From positions 102,631 through 166,630 of the forward strand of contig CAVZJO010000014.1 in assembly GCA_963775635.1 (NCBI GenBank): a stretch of 64,000 nucleotides of DNA. The letters run 5' to 3'. Shown here one piece after another: positions 41,009 through 49,777 of this stretch; position 1 is the first letter of the stretch; every line of letters starts with the position of its first letter. The notes under the pieces are model-generated. The model searched no databases. It worked only from the letters and a program-made list of their open reading frames with translations, and had not been told where the DNA came from. This DNA comes from JALORV01 sp963775635 (GTDB taxonomy: Bacteria; Pseudomonadota; Gammaproteobacteria; Burkholderiales; Burkholderiaceae_F). The position numbers and the translations under genes were made by a program.

Positions 41009-41847
41009 CACGCCCGCCGCTGCTGCCACTTCTGCAGCACGTTGACCGAAAGGATCAGCACGAACGACAGCACCAGCATCACCGAGGCGATCGCCGTCGC
41101 GCCGGCATAGTCGTACTGCTCCAGCTTGGTGATGATCAGCAGCGGCGTGATCTCCGAGACGAACGGCATGTTGCCGGCGATGAAAATCACCGAGCCATAT
41201 TCGCCGATCCCGCGCGCCAGCGAGAGCACGAAGCCGGTCAAGATAGCCGGCAGCAAAAGCGGCAGCACGACCTTGAAGAAGGCCTGCCAGCGCGAGGCGC
41301 CGAGCGAGGCGGCGGCCTCCTCGAGTTCGCGATCCAGGTCTTCGAGCACCGGCTGCACCGTGCGCACCACGAACGGCAGGCCGATGAAGATCAGCGCGAT
41401 CAGCACCCCCAGCGGTGTGAACGCAACCTTGACGCCCAGCGCCGCCAGCGGTTCACCCAGCCAGCCGTTGGGCGCGTAGAGCGCAGTCAGCGCAATGCCG
41501 GCGACGGCCGTCGGCAGCGCGAACGGCAGATCAATCAGCGCGTCGACGACGCGCTTGCCGGGAAAGTCGTAGCGGACCAGTACCCAGGCGACGACGACAC
41601 CCGCGACCAGGTTGACCAGCGCCGCGATCAGCGACGCGCCGAACGTCAGCCGGTACGAGGCCAGCACCCGCGGCTCGGTGACTGCGGACCAGAAGGCGGG
41701 CCAGCTCAGCGTCGATGACTTGATCGCGAGCGCCGCCAGCGGAATTAGCACGATCAGGCTCAAATAGAACAGCGTGTAGCCCATCGCGGGACCGAATCCC
41801 GGCAGCACGCTGCGGCGCGGGCCTGCCCATGCAAGCACGGCACTCAT
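41008..41847 (-). CDS. cysT: CysT (CysU) sulfate ABC permease
   Basis: 279-residue permease. Its EAA loop ELEEAAASLGASRWQAFFKV matches the family, and six membrane helices are visible. It starts about 40 bases after the binding-protein gene and is coupled to cysW. Confidence 0.94.
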   Translation of the reverse strand: MSAVLAWAGPRRSVLPGFGPAMGYTLFYLSLIVLIPLAALAIKSSTLSWPAFWSAVTEPRVLASYRLTFGASLIAALVNLVAGVVVAWVLVRYDFPGKRVVDALIDLPFALPTAVAGIALTALYAPNGWLGEPLAALGVKVAFTPLGVLIALIFIGLPFVVRTVQPVLEDLDRELEEAAASLGASRWQAFFKVVLPLLLPAILTGFVLSLARGIGEYGSVIFIAGNMPFVSEITPLLIITKLEQYDYAGATAIASVMLVLSFVLILSVNVLQKWQQRRA

Positions 41848-41886
41848 GACAGTCTGCGCTCCCGCGAATCGATGTGCATCACCTTC

Positions 41887-42930
41887 CTATGAGCGCGCGC
41901 CCGGCTGGTAGATCTGATCGAACACTCCGCCGTCTCCGAAGTGCAGCGGCTGCGCCTTACTCCAGCCGCCGAACACTTCGTCGATCGTGAAGAGCTTCAG
42001 CGCAGGAAACAGATGCGCATGCTTCGCGGCCGCACTCTTGTCGGTCGGGCGGTAGTAGTGGCGCGCGATGATGTCCTGTGCCGCTGGGGTGTAGAGGAAC
42101 TCCAAGTAGGCCTGCGCAACGGCACGCGTGCCCTTCCTGTCCACGTTGCGATCCACGATGGTGACCGGCGGCTCGGCCAGGATGCTGACCGACGGATACA
42201 CGATCTCGAACTTCTGCGGACCCAGTTCCTTCAGCGCCAGCAACGCCTCGTTCTCCCACGAGATGAGGACATCGCCGATGCCACGCTCGACGAAGGTCGT
42301 GGTCGAACCGCGCGCGCCGGAGTCCAGCACCGGAACGTTGCGATAGACGGCCGCCACGAAATCACGCGCCTTCGCCTCATTGCCGCCCGGCTGACGCAGC
42401 GCGTATCCCCATGCCGCCAGATAGTTCCAGCGCGCGCCGCCCGAGGTCTTGGGGTTCGGTGTGACGACGCTGACGCCACGCTTCGCGAGATCGTTCCAGT
42501 CCCTGATGCCTTTGGGATTGCCCTTGCGCACGAGGAACACGATGGTGGATGTGTACGGTGAGCTGTTGTGCGGCAGGCGCTTCTGCCAGTCGGCCGGCAG
42601 CAGCTTGCCCCTGGCGGCGATCTCGTCGATGTCGTAGGCCAGTGCGAGCGTGACGACGTCGGCGTCCAGGCCGTCGATCACCGAGCGCGCCTGCCGTCCG
42701 GAACCTCCGTGCGATTGCCTGATGCTGACCGCCTGGCCGCTCTTTTGCCGCGATTGCGCAGCGAAGGCCTTGTTCAAGTCCTGATAAAGCTCGCGCGTCG
42801 GGTCGTATGACACGTTGAGCAGGGTGACCGAGGGTGCCTGAGCGCGGACCGGCACACCCAATGCGATCGCCGCCACAGTAAACGTGATCGCAGCGAGGGC
42901 AGAGCGGCGGATATGGCGCAGGACGTTCAT
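41887..42930 (-). CDS. sbp: Sulfate-binding periplasmic protein
   Basis: 347 residues with a signal peptide to about residue 31 (VPVRAQA). The sulfate-binding family segments LLNVSYDPTRELY, SHGGSGRQARSVIDGL and NPKTSGGARWNYLA are present. It is the first gene of the minus-strand sulfate uptake operon and is divergent from cysI. Sbp and CysP cannot be separated by eye; the neighbouring CysTWA proteins serve either. Confidence 0.93.
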   Translation of the reverse strand: MNVLRHIRRSALAAITFTVAAIALGVPVRAQAPSVTLLNVSYDPTRELYQDLNKAFAAQSRQKSGQAVSIRQSHGGSGRQARSVIDGLDADVVTLALAYDIDEIAARGKLLPADWQKRLPHNSSPYTSTIVFLVRKGNPKGIRDWNDLAKRGVSVVTPNPKTSGGARWNYLAAWGYALRQPGGNEAKARDFVAAVYRNVPVLDSGARGSTTTFVERGIGDVLISWENEALLALKELGPQKFEIVYPSVSILAEPPVTIVDRNVDRKGTRAVAQAYLEFLYTPAAQDIIARHYYRPTDKSAAAKHAHLFPALKLFTIDEVFGGWSKAQPLHFGDGGVFDQIYQPGARS

Positions 42931-43135
42931 CAGACCTCGACAGCGATAGGACTCGGAGTCGAAGCGCGAAGTCTGGCGGGCAAAGTCCCGCAGCCAACCA
43001 ACTTGTTACGCAAAGCTATGCAGGATTCGTCATAAGAAAGAGATTGGGGAGAGACTGCGCTTATGCACCGCAACGATAAGTACACGTCGATAAGTTCGAA
43101 GGACGCGGGCTGCGGGCCACTAGAGTCCATCGACC
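42931..43135. promoter_or_regulatory. Divergent sbp/cysI control region with ATAAG repeats
   Basis: 205 bases between two sulfur operons. It contains ATAAG at 43032-43036, 43076-43080 and 43090-43094, and its inverse CTTAT at 43060-43064. Such AT-rich repeats stand out in this GC-rich DNA and are of the kind bound by CysB-type LysR regulators. Assignment to CysB is inference. A small GCGGG/CCCGC hairpin lies at 42976-42991 in the sbp leader. Confidence 0.45.
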
Positions 43136-44872
43136 ATGTATCGCTACGATGCCATTGACCGCACGCTCGTCCTCGAACGGGTGCAGGAGTACCGCGACCA
43201 GGTGCGCCGCTTTCTCTCCGGCGAGCTGTCGGAAGACGAATTTCGTCCGCTGCGGCTGCGCAACGGGCTGTATCTGCAGCGCCACGCGCCGATGCTGCGC
43301 ATCGCGATTCCCTACGGCCTGCTGTCATCGAGCCAGTTACGCACGCTCGCACACATTGCACGGCACTATGACCGCGGCTACGGTCATTTCACCACTCGTC
43401 AGAACATCCAGTTCAACTGGATCAGGTTGGAGCAGACGCCGGACATCCTCGCCGAACTGGCCGAGGTCGAGATGCATGCGATCCAGACCAGCGGAAACTG
43501 CGTCCGTAACATCACGTCGGACGAGTTCGCCGGCATCGCTCCTGACGAAATTGTCGATCCGCGTGCCCTGGCAGAGATCCTGCGCCAATGGTCGACCGTG
43601 CATCCGGAGTTCAACTACCTGCCGCGCAAGTTCAAGATTGCGATCAGCGGCGCGCGCGAGGACCGCGCTGCCACCGCATTCCACGACATTGGCCTGTACC
43701 TGCTACGTGCGGCCGACGGTGAGCTGGGTTTTCGCGTGTCGGTAGGTGGAGGCATGGGCCGTACGCCAATGGTCGGCAGCGTGATCCGCGAGTTCCTGCC
43801 GTGGCAGCACATGCTGACCTACGTGCAGTCGATCCTGCGTGTCTACAACCTGCACGGCCGGCGCGACAACATCTTCAAGGCGCGCATCAAGATCCTCGTG
43901 AAGGCGCTCGGGGTAGAGGAGTTCGCGCGACAGGTCGAAGACGATTTCGCCCATGACGCCGGAGGCGTGTCGACGATCACGCAACAGGAACTCGACCGGG
44001 TCACGGCGTACTTCGCGCCGCCGCGATACGAGGCTGCGCCGGAGGTCGACCTGACGCAGCAGCACGAGCCGGCGTTTCGGCGCTGGGTCGAACGCTGCGT
44101 GCGATCGCATCGGCAAGCGGGCTATCGCGCTGTCGTGCTGTCGTTGAAACCGACCGGGATCGCGCCGGGCGACATCACTGCCGATCAGATGGAGCATGTC
44201 GCCGGCTGGGCCGAGCGCTATGGCTTCGGCGAGCTGCGCGTCTCGCACGAGCAGAACCTGATCCTGCCCGACGTGCGCGCGGACCGGCTGCACGCGCTCT
44301 GGCTCGAGGCGAAGGCCGCGGGCCTTGCCACGCCGAACATCGGCCTGCTGACCGACATCATCGCCTGCCCCGGCGGAGACTTCTGTTCGCTCGCCAACGC
44401 CAAATCGATCCCGATTGCAGAGGACATCCAGCGTCGCTTCGACGACCTCGATTACCTGTTAGACATCGGCGAGATCAACCTCAACATTTCCGGCTGCATG
44501 AACTCGTGCGGCCATCATCATGTCGGCCATATCGGCGTGCTCGGCGTCGACAAGGACGGCGAGGAGTGGTACCAGGTGTCGATCGGCGGTGCAGATGGTT
44601 CGGCGCCCTCGGGCGGCCGCTCAGCGGTCGGCCGCATCATCGGGCCGTCGTTCCGCGCCGGCGAGGTCCCTGAAGTCGTCGCCAGGTTGATTGAAACCTA
44701 CGTCGAGTTGCGCGAAGACGGCGAACGCTTCGTCGACACGGTGACGCGCGTCGGGCTCGCACCGTTCAAGGACAACGTCTATCGCGGTGCCGTGCATGCG
44801 CACGAGCGCCATCCGGATGCTTCCGAGCGGCCTGTCGCCCCGCAGGCGCGTCGCCAGGAAGTCATCACCTAA
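43136..44872 (+). CDS. cysI: CysI-type sulfite reductase (siroheme, 4Fe-4S)
   Basis: Assimilatory sulfite reductase hemoprotein of 578 residues in the nitrite/sulfite reductase family. The cluster cysteines are 411 and 417 (ACPGGDFC) plus 454 and 458 (GCMNSC). The N-terminal DRGYGHFTTRQNIQFNW segment is conserved. It opens the sulfate reduction operon. No CysJ flavoprotein follows, so the electron donor is probably ferredoxin or another reductase, as in many betaproteobacteria. Confidence 0.92.
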   Translation: MYRYDAIDRTLVLERVQEYRDQVRRFLSGELSEDEFRPLRLRNGLYLQRHAPMLRIAIPYGLLSSSQLRTLAHIARHYDRGYGHFTTRQNIQFNWIRLEQTPDILAELAEVEMHAIQTSGNCVRNITSDEFAGIAPDEIVDPRALAEILRQWSTVHPEFNYLPRKFKIAISGAREDRAATAFHDIGLYLLRAADGELGFRVSVGGGMGRTPMVGSVIREFLPWQHMLTYVQSILRVYNLHGRRDNIFKARIKILVKALGVEEFARQVEDDFAHDAGGVSTITQQELDRVTAYFAPPRYEAAPEVDLTQQHEPAFRRWVERCVRSHRQAGYRAVVLSLKPTGIAPGDITADQMEHVAGWAERYGFGELRVSHEQNLILPDVRADRLHALWLEAKAAGLATPNIGLLTDIIACPGGDFCSLANAKSIPIAEDIQRRFDDLDYLLDIGEINLNISGCMNSCGHHHVGHIGVLGVDKDGEEWYQVSIGGADGSAPSGGRSAVGRIIGPSFRAGEVPEVVARLIETYVELREDGERFVDTVTRVGLAPFKDNVYRGAVHAHERHPDASERPVAPQARRQEVIT

Positions 44873-44892
44873 GTGTCATCGGATCCGACTCG

Positions 44893-45396
44893 ATGAGTGC
44901 ATTGCCCACATCCCGTGTGTTGAACACGGACGGCTCTTTGCTCGACGACCCGTGGCACGTTCTGCGGGAGTACGAGGGTTACGACCGCGCGGTTCCGACC
45001 CTGTTGCCGCTCGCGGCCTACCTGAACGAACCACCTTCGCTTCGGCTGGGCGTGTGGCTTGCGGCCGGCGACGACTGGCGGCCGCTGAAAGAGCGGATCG
45101 ATCTGCTGCCGCTGATCGCGATCGACTTTCCGAAGCTGACCGACGGTCGCGGTTACTCGACCGCGACGCTCGTGCGAACGCGACTGCAGTACCGAGGCGA
45201 TTTGCGGGCGATCGGCGAGGTGCTGGTCGACCAGGTGTTCATGCTCCGGCGTGTCGGCTTCAGTTCCCTCGCGTTGCGCGGCGATCAGCCTATCGAAGTC
45301 GCGCGCGCCGCGCTGAAGAGCTACTCGAACGTCTATCAGAACGCGGCGGACGGTTGGCTTCCGGCCTTCCGCCGACGCGCGGCGGTGGCGGCGTGA
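44893..45396 (+). CDS. DUF934 protein (sulfite reductase-associated)
   Basis: 167 residues, soluble, of the DUF934 family that regularly lies between cysI and cysH in proteobacteria. Recognisable segments are the FPKLTDGRGYSTATLVRTRLQY stretch (read in part) and RAIGEVLVDQVFMLRRVGF. It is often proposed as an accessory or electron-transfer partner of sulfite reductase; the role is not proven. Its stop overlaps the GTG of cysH. Confidence 0.88.
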   Translation: MSALPTSRVLNTDGSLLDDPWHVLREYEGYDRAVPTLLPLAAYLNEPPSLRLGVWLAAGDDWRPLKERIDLLPLIAIDFPKLTDGRGYSTATLVRTRLQYRGDLRAIGEVLVDQVFMLRRVGFSSLALRGDQPIEVARAALKSYSNVYQNAADGWLPAFRRRAAVAA

Positions 45397-46130
45397 ACGC
45401 AGTCACCGCATCCGTTGCCGTCGATTCCGGGCTCGAGTTCGAGCTGCACTGGACGATCGATCGCATCGGCGGCCACTTTCGTCGAGCCGCGCTGGCGTCG
45501 AGCCTGTCGGCTGAGGACATGGTGCTGACGCATGCGATCGCAACGGCCGGCGCTCCGATTGACGTGTTCGTCATCGACACCGGCCGACTTCATGCCGAGA
45601 CGCTCGACCTGCTCGAGCGCGCACGCGCGCGTTTTGGTATCGAGATCCTCGTCTATCGACCGCAGGAGCAGGCCGTCACGGACTATGTGAGCCGGTTCGG
45701 ACTCAACGCGTTCTACCAGAGCGTCGAATTGCGGCACCGCTGCTGCGAGATTCGTAAGGTCGAGCCGCTCGAGCGTGCCCTGAATGGCCGAGACGCCTGG
45801 GTCACAGGCCAGAGGCGCGCCCACGGACCCGAGCGTGCGACTCTGACGGTCGAGGAAGCCGACAACGTTCGCGGCATCAGCAAGTTCAATCCGCTGGCGT
45901 TGTGGCCTGATGAGGCGGTATGGGAGTACATCGGCCAGCACGAAGTGCCGTTCAATCCGCTGCACCGGCGCGGCTACCCGTCGATCGGGTGCGAGCCGTG
46001 CACGCGGGCGATCAAGGCCGGAGAGCCTGTCCGCGCGGGGCGCTGGTGGTGGGAGACCGACGGCGCGAAGAAGGAATGCGGTCTGCACGTCGTGACGCCG
46101 CCGCTGCCACCTGCTGCAAGAGGGAATTGA
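45393..46130 (+). CDS. cysH: CysH adenylyl-sulfate (APS) reductase
   Basis: 245 residues. The four cluster cysteines 117-118 (RCCE) and 200/203 (GCEPC) mark the 4Fe-4S APS-reducing type, and the nucleophilic Cys229 is in KKECGLH. This fits the lack of an APS kinase gene in the operon. GTG 45393 overlaps the DUF934 stop (GTGA). Its own stop overlaps the cysD ATG. Confidence 0.93.
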   Translation: MNAVTASVAVDSGLEFELHWTIDRIGGHFRRAALASSLSAEDMVLTHAIATAGAPIDVFVIDTGRLHAETLDLLERARARFGIEILVYRPQEQAVTDYVSRFGLNAFYQSVELRHRCCEIRKVEPLERALNGRDAWVTGQRRAHGPERATLTVEEADNVRGISKFNPLALWPDEAVWEYIGQHEVPFNPLHRRGYPSIGCEPCTRAIKAGEPVRAGRWWWETDGAKKECGLHVVTPPLPPAARGN

Positions 46131-47089
46131 TGTCCGCCGTGCTCGATACTGAAGTTCTCTCTCCAGTTGTGCCGGATGGCCCGCTGGCGCGTCGTCGCCT
46201 CGACCACCTGCAGTGGCTCGAGTCCGAGGCGATCTACATCCTGCGCGAGGTCGCCGCACAGTGCAGCAGGCCGGCGCTGCTGTTTTCTGGGGGCAAGGAT
46301 AGTTGCGTGGTCCTGCGGCTCGCCGAGAAGGCCTTCAGGCCGGCGCAGCTGCCGTTTCCGCTGTTGCACATCGATACCGGGCACAACTTCCCGGAGGTGA
46401 TCGCGTTCCGCGACGAGCGCGCGGCCACGCTCGGTGAGACGCTGATCGTGCGGTCGGTCGAAGGCAGTATCGCGCGCGGCACGGTGCGCCTGCGCGAGGT
46501 GGGCGAGTCGCGCAACGCTGCGCAGTCGATCACGCTGCTGGAGGCGATCGAGGAGTTCGGCTTTGATGCCTTGATCGGCGGCGCGCGCCGTGACGAAGAA
46601 AAGGCGCGCGCGAAGGAGCGCGTGTTCAGTTTCCGCGACAGCTTTGGCCAGTGGGACCCAAAGAACCAGCGACCGGAACTGTGGGACCTTTATAACGCGC
46701 GCGTGCATCCCGGCGAGCACCTGCGCGTGTTTCCGATTTCTAACTGGACCGAGCTCGACGTCTGGCAGTACATCGCGCGTGAGCGGCTGCCGCTGCCGTC
46801 GCTGTACTACGCGCATCGGCGCGAGGTGGTGCAGCGTCGCGGTCTGCTCGTTCCTGTCACTCCGCTGACCCCGCCGCGGGCAGGCGAAGCGGTCGAGCAG
46901 CGGTCGGTGCGGTTTCGCACGGTCGGTGACATCAGCTGCACCTGCCCGGTGGCGAGTAACGCGGCCACGATCGACGAGATCATCGGCGAAACGGCGCGCG
47001 CGGCAATCACCGAACGCGGTGCGACGCGGATGGACGACCAGACCAGCGACGCGTCGATGGAGCGTCGCAAGCGTGAAGGATATTTCTAG
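46130..47089 (+). CDS. cysD: CysD sulfate adenylyltransferase subunit 2
   Basis: 319 residues. An ATP-pyrophosphatase-type enzyme that forms APS from sulfate with CysN. The SGGKDS P-loop, the HIDTGHNFPEV segment, GGARRDEEKARAKER and the C-terminal QTSDASMERRKREGYF are diagnostic. ATG 46130 overlaps the cysH stop. Confidence 0.95.
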   Translation: MSAVLDTEVLSPVVPDGPLARRRLDHLQWLESEAIYILREVAAQCSRPALLFSGGKDSCVVLRLAEKAFRPAQLPFPLLHIDTGHNFPEVIAFRDERAATLGETLIVRSVEGSIARGTVRLREVGESRNAAQSITLLEAIEEFGFDALIGGARRDEEKARAKERVFSFRDSFGQWDPKNQRPELWDLYNARVHPGEHLRVFPISNWTELDVWQYIARERLPLPSLYYAHRREVVQRRGLLVPVTPLTPPRAGEAVEQRSVRFRTVGDISCTCPVASNAATIDEIIGETARAAITERGATRMDDQTSDASMERRKREGYF

Positions 47090-47120
47090 GGGTCGCGTCC
47101 GCTGGAAACGGACCAACACA

Positions 47121-48512
47121 ATGAACGCCAGGCTCGAAACACGAATCGCTGAAGAAACCGAACTCGCTGACCGCGGCGTGCTGCGCTTTATCACGGCGGG
47201 CAGCGTGGACGACGGCAAGAGCACGCTGATCGGTCGGCTGCTTTATGACACGCGCAGCGTGCTGAGCGACCAGCTGGCTGCGATCGCGCGCGCCGGCAGG
47301 CACCGGCCGTCAATGGTGAACACCAGCGATGCCGAAGTGGATCTGTCGCTGCTGACCGACGGGCTCGAGGCCGAGCGGGAGCAGGGCATCACGATCGACG
47401 TGGCTTATCGCTACTTCGCCACTGCGCGCCGCAAGTTCATCATCGCTGACACGCCCGGCCACGAGCAGTACACGCGCAACATGGTCACGGGCGCGAGCAC
47501 GGCCGATGCCGCTGTGATCCTGATCGACGCGACCCGGGTGACGACGGGCACCGACGGCCGCGCGCTGCTGCTGGCGCAGACGCGGCGCCACGCGGCGCTG
47601 GTGCACCTGCTCGGCCTGCGCCACGTGGCGGTCGCAATAAACAAGATGGACCAGCTCGGCTTTGACCGCGCCCGCTTCGAGGGCATCGTTGCGTCGTTCG
47701 CCGAGCTCGCGGACCGTCTGGGCCTCGACGGGTTCACCGCGATTCCGATGTCGGCGCTGCACGGAGACAACATCGTGCGACGTTCGGCGCATTCGCCGTG
47801 GTACCGCGGCCCGGTGCTTCTTGAATGGCTGGAAGACGCCGATCTGGATGCGACCAAGGCGGAACCCAACGATGGCGACGGAGCGGCTCCCTTGCGGTTC
47901 GCTGTGCAGTCGGTCCAGAAGGGGTCGGTCCGCGCCGGAGCGGGCGCGCGCGCCTATCTTGGCCGAGTCGGCGCCGGGACGATCGAAGCGGGACAACGCA
48001 TTCGGGTGTTGCCATCGGGCGCCACGGCGTCTGTGGCCGCGATCGAGACCTATGACGGCGAGCTGCAGCAGGCGATCAGCGGTCAGTCGATTGCGGTGCG
48101 TCTCGACCGCGAGGTCGACGTCTCGCGCGGTGACTGGTTGGTCGACGACGATCCCGGCACACAGCCTCGACAGGCGCGGCAGGTGCGCGCCGACCTCGCG
48201 TGGCTCGACGGCGAGCCGCTCGCTCCGCAACGCAGGCTTTGGCTGCGCCACGGCACGCGTTTCGTGCTGGCACGGGTGCGTAGCGTCGATGCGTTGCTCG
48301 ACCTGGACACCATCGCATGGCACGCGCCGGCCCAGGCCGACGCGGGTCACCCAGCACTCGGCACCAACGACATCGGACAGGTCGTGCTCGAAGTACAGCA
48401 TCCGCTCCCGTTCGACGCCTATGAGCGTCAGCGGGCCACCGGCGCGATCGTGCTGATCGATGCCACCACGAACCATACGGTTGCAGCGGGAATGCTGCGC
48501 GAGGTCGCATAG
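47121..48512 (+). CDS. cysN: CysN sulfate adenylyltransferase subunit 1 (GTPase)
   Basis: 463 residues. The GTPase drives APS synthesis by CysD. G1 is GSVDDGKST, G3 is DTPGHEQY and G4 is NKMD, followed by two beta-barrel domains. There is no C-terminal APS kinase (CysC) extension, in line with direct APS reduction by CysH. It lies 31 bases after cysD and is followed after two bases by cobA. Confidence 0.95.
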   Translation: MNARLETRIAEETELADRGVLRFITAGSVDDGKSTLIGRLLYDTRSVLSDQLAAIARAGRHRPSMVNTSDAEVDLSLLTDGLEAEREQGITIDVAYRYFATARRKFIIADTPGHEQYTRNMVTGASTADAAVILIDATRVTTGTDGRALLLAQTRRHAALVHLLGLRHVAVAINKMDQLGFDRARFEGIVASFAELADRLGLDGFTAIPMSALHGDNIVRRSAHSPWYRGPVLLEWLEDADLDATKAEPNDGDGAAPLRFAVQSVQKGSVRAGAGARAYLGRVGAGTIEAGQRIRVLPSGATASVAAIETYDGELQQAISGQSIAVRLDREVDVSRGDWLVDDDPGTQPRQARQVRADLAWLDGEPLAPQRRLWLRHGTRFVLARVRSVDALLDLDTIAWHAPAQADAGHPALGTNDIGQVVLEVQHPLPFDAYERQRATGAIVLIDATTNHTVAAGMLREVA

Positions 48513-48514
48513 CC

Positions 48515-49330
48515 ATGTCGTCGCCACGGTCGACCAGCAGCGGTGCGGATACGGCCGCGGGGTGCGTTTACCTGGTGGGCGCCGGTCCGGGCGACCCCGA
48601 GCTGCTGACGGTTCGCGCAGTGCGCCTGCTGCAGCAGGCTGACGTCGTGCTGCACGATGCACTGATTGATCCACGGGTGCTGGCGATTGCGTCGAAGGCC
48701 CGCCTGATCGACGTCGGCAAGCGTGCGGGGAAGCCAGCCACATCGCAGCGCTTTATCGATCGGCTGCTGGTCACGAGTGCGCGCCATTATCGATGTGTGG
48801 TGCGGCTCAAGGGCGGTGATCCGTCGATCTACGGCCGGCTCGACGAGGAGATGCGGGCGCTGCGCGACGGCAACATCAACTTCGAGGTGGTTCCCGGGGT
48901 AACGGCTGCATGCGCCGCTGCGGCGAGCCTGCAGGTATCGCTGACGTTGCGAGGCGTGGCGCGAGGGGTCCGCTTCTTCACGCCGCGCACGGCGCCACAC
49001 GGGCGCAGCGAAACGCTGATCCCTGTCGCGGACGCCACCGGCAGCGACACGCTGGTCGTCTACATGGCCGGCCAGTTGATGGCCGAAGTAGCCCAGCGTC
49101 TGATGCAGGCCGGCCGACCGGCTTCGACGCCGCTGGTGGCTGTCGAGGATGCATCGCTTCCGACCGAGCGGCGCTGGTGGGGCACGCTCGGCAGCGCGAG
49201 TGCGTGGTCCGCATCGCGCTCCGATGCAGCGGTCCTGCTGCTGATCGGGGATGCCCTGTCTGGCGCGCAGTTCGACGACGGGCAGTTGATCGTCGAGGGA
49301 CGGAAGTTTGCCGAAGCGGTGGCCGCCTAG
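48515..49330 (+). CDS. cobA: Uroporphyrinogen-III C-methyltransferase
   Basis: 271 residues. It methylates uroporphyrinogen III twice to precorrin-2, the first step to siroheme, needed by CysI. Signature segments are LVGAGPGDPELLT, GDPSIYGR, VVPGVTAACAAAA and TLVVYMAG. It is the single-function (CobA/SUMT) form, without the CysG N-terminal dehydrogenase/chelatase. It overlaps the end of the convergent cbiX-like gene by four bases. Confidence 0.93.
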   Translation: MSSPRSTSSGADTAAGCVYLVGAGPGDPELLTVRAVRLLQQADVVLHDALIDPRVLAIASKARLIDVGKRAGKPATSQRFIDRLLVTSARHYRCVVRLKGGDPSIYGRLDEEMRALRDGNINFEVVPGVTAACAAAASLQVSLTLRGVARGVRFFTPRTAPHGRSETLIPVADATGSDTLVVYMAGQLMAEVAQRLMQAGRPASTPLVAVEDASLPTERRWWGTLGSASAWSASRSDAAVLLLIGDALSGAQFDDGQLIVEGRKFAEAVAA

Positions 49331-49707
49331 GACTGTCCACGCACCACCGCATCGGCGACAAAGTCCAGCAAGCCCGGCAACTCCGACAGCACCGGCAGCA
49401 CGCGCAGTTCGACATCCGGATGTGCGCGTCCGAAGTCCTCGATCATGCGGGGCAGATCGTTCACGACGTGGCCGCCGCTCGCCCAGAACACCGGCACGAT
49501 GTCGATCCTCTTCCGATCGTGCGCGACCGCGTCGGCCAGAGCTGTCGCCAGCGTTGGAGGCTGCAGTTCGAGGAACGCGATCGCCACGAAGGCATCCGGC
49601 GCGCGCGAGGTGACCCGATGCCTGAGCTGGGTCAGCGTGTCCGACCAGCGGGTGTCCCTCGCTCCGTGCGCGAACAGTACGATGGCCCTCGAACTCTGAG
49701 AGGTCAC
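49327..49707 (-). CDS. cbiX: CbiX/SirB-type sirohydrochlorin chelatase
   Basis: Short, single-domain chelatase of 126 residues that inserts ferrous or cobalt ion into sirohydrochlorin. It begins IVLFAHGARD, with the metal-binding histidine, and has the second-half segment DIVPVFWASGGHV with another. The start is GTG 49707 with GGAG 9 bases upstream; the frame stays open to 49764. With cobA it would give siroheme once a precorrin-2 dehydrogenase, not in the window, acts between them. Confidence 0.85.
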   Translation of the reverse strand: MTSQSSRAIVLFAHGARDTRWSDTLTQLRHRVTSRAPDAFVAIAFLELQPPTLATALADAVAHDRKRIDIVPVFWASGGHVVNDLPRMIEDFGRAHPDVELRVLPVLSELPGLLDFVADAVVRGQS

Positions 49708-49777
49708 AGAATTTAGCTCCAACGGGTGAACCGCATGCCGCGCCCCGCGATTGTAGGTTCTCAAAGTACCTGCAATC

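Noticed and set aside
38330..41110. A 926-codon plus-strand frame across the AAA gene and cysA/cysW
   Set aside because: It overlaps three well-supported genes and is rich in Arg, His and Gln, typical of a shadow frame.
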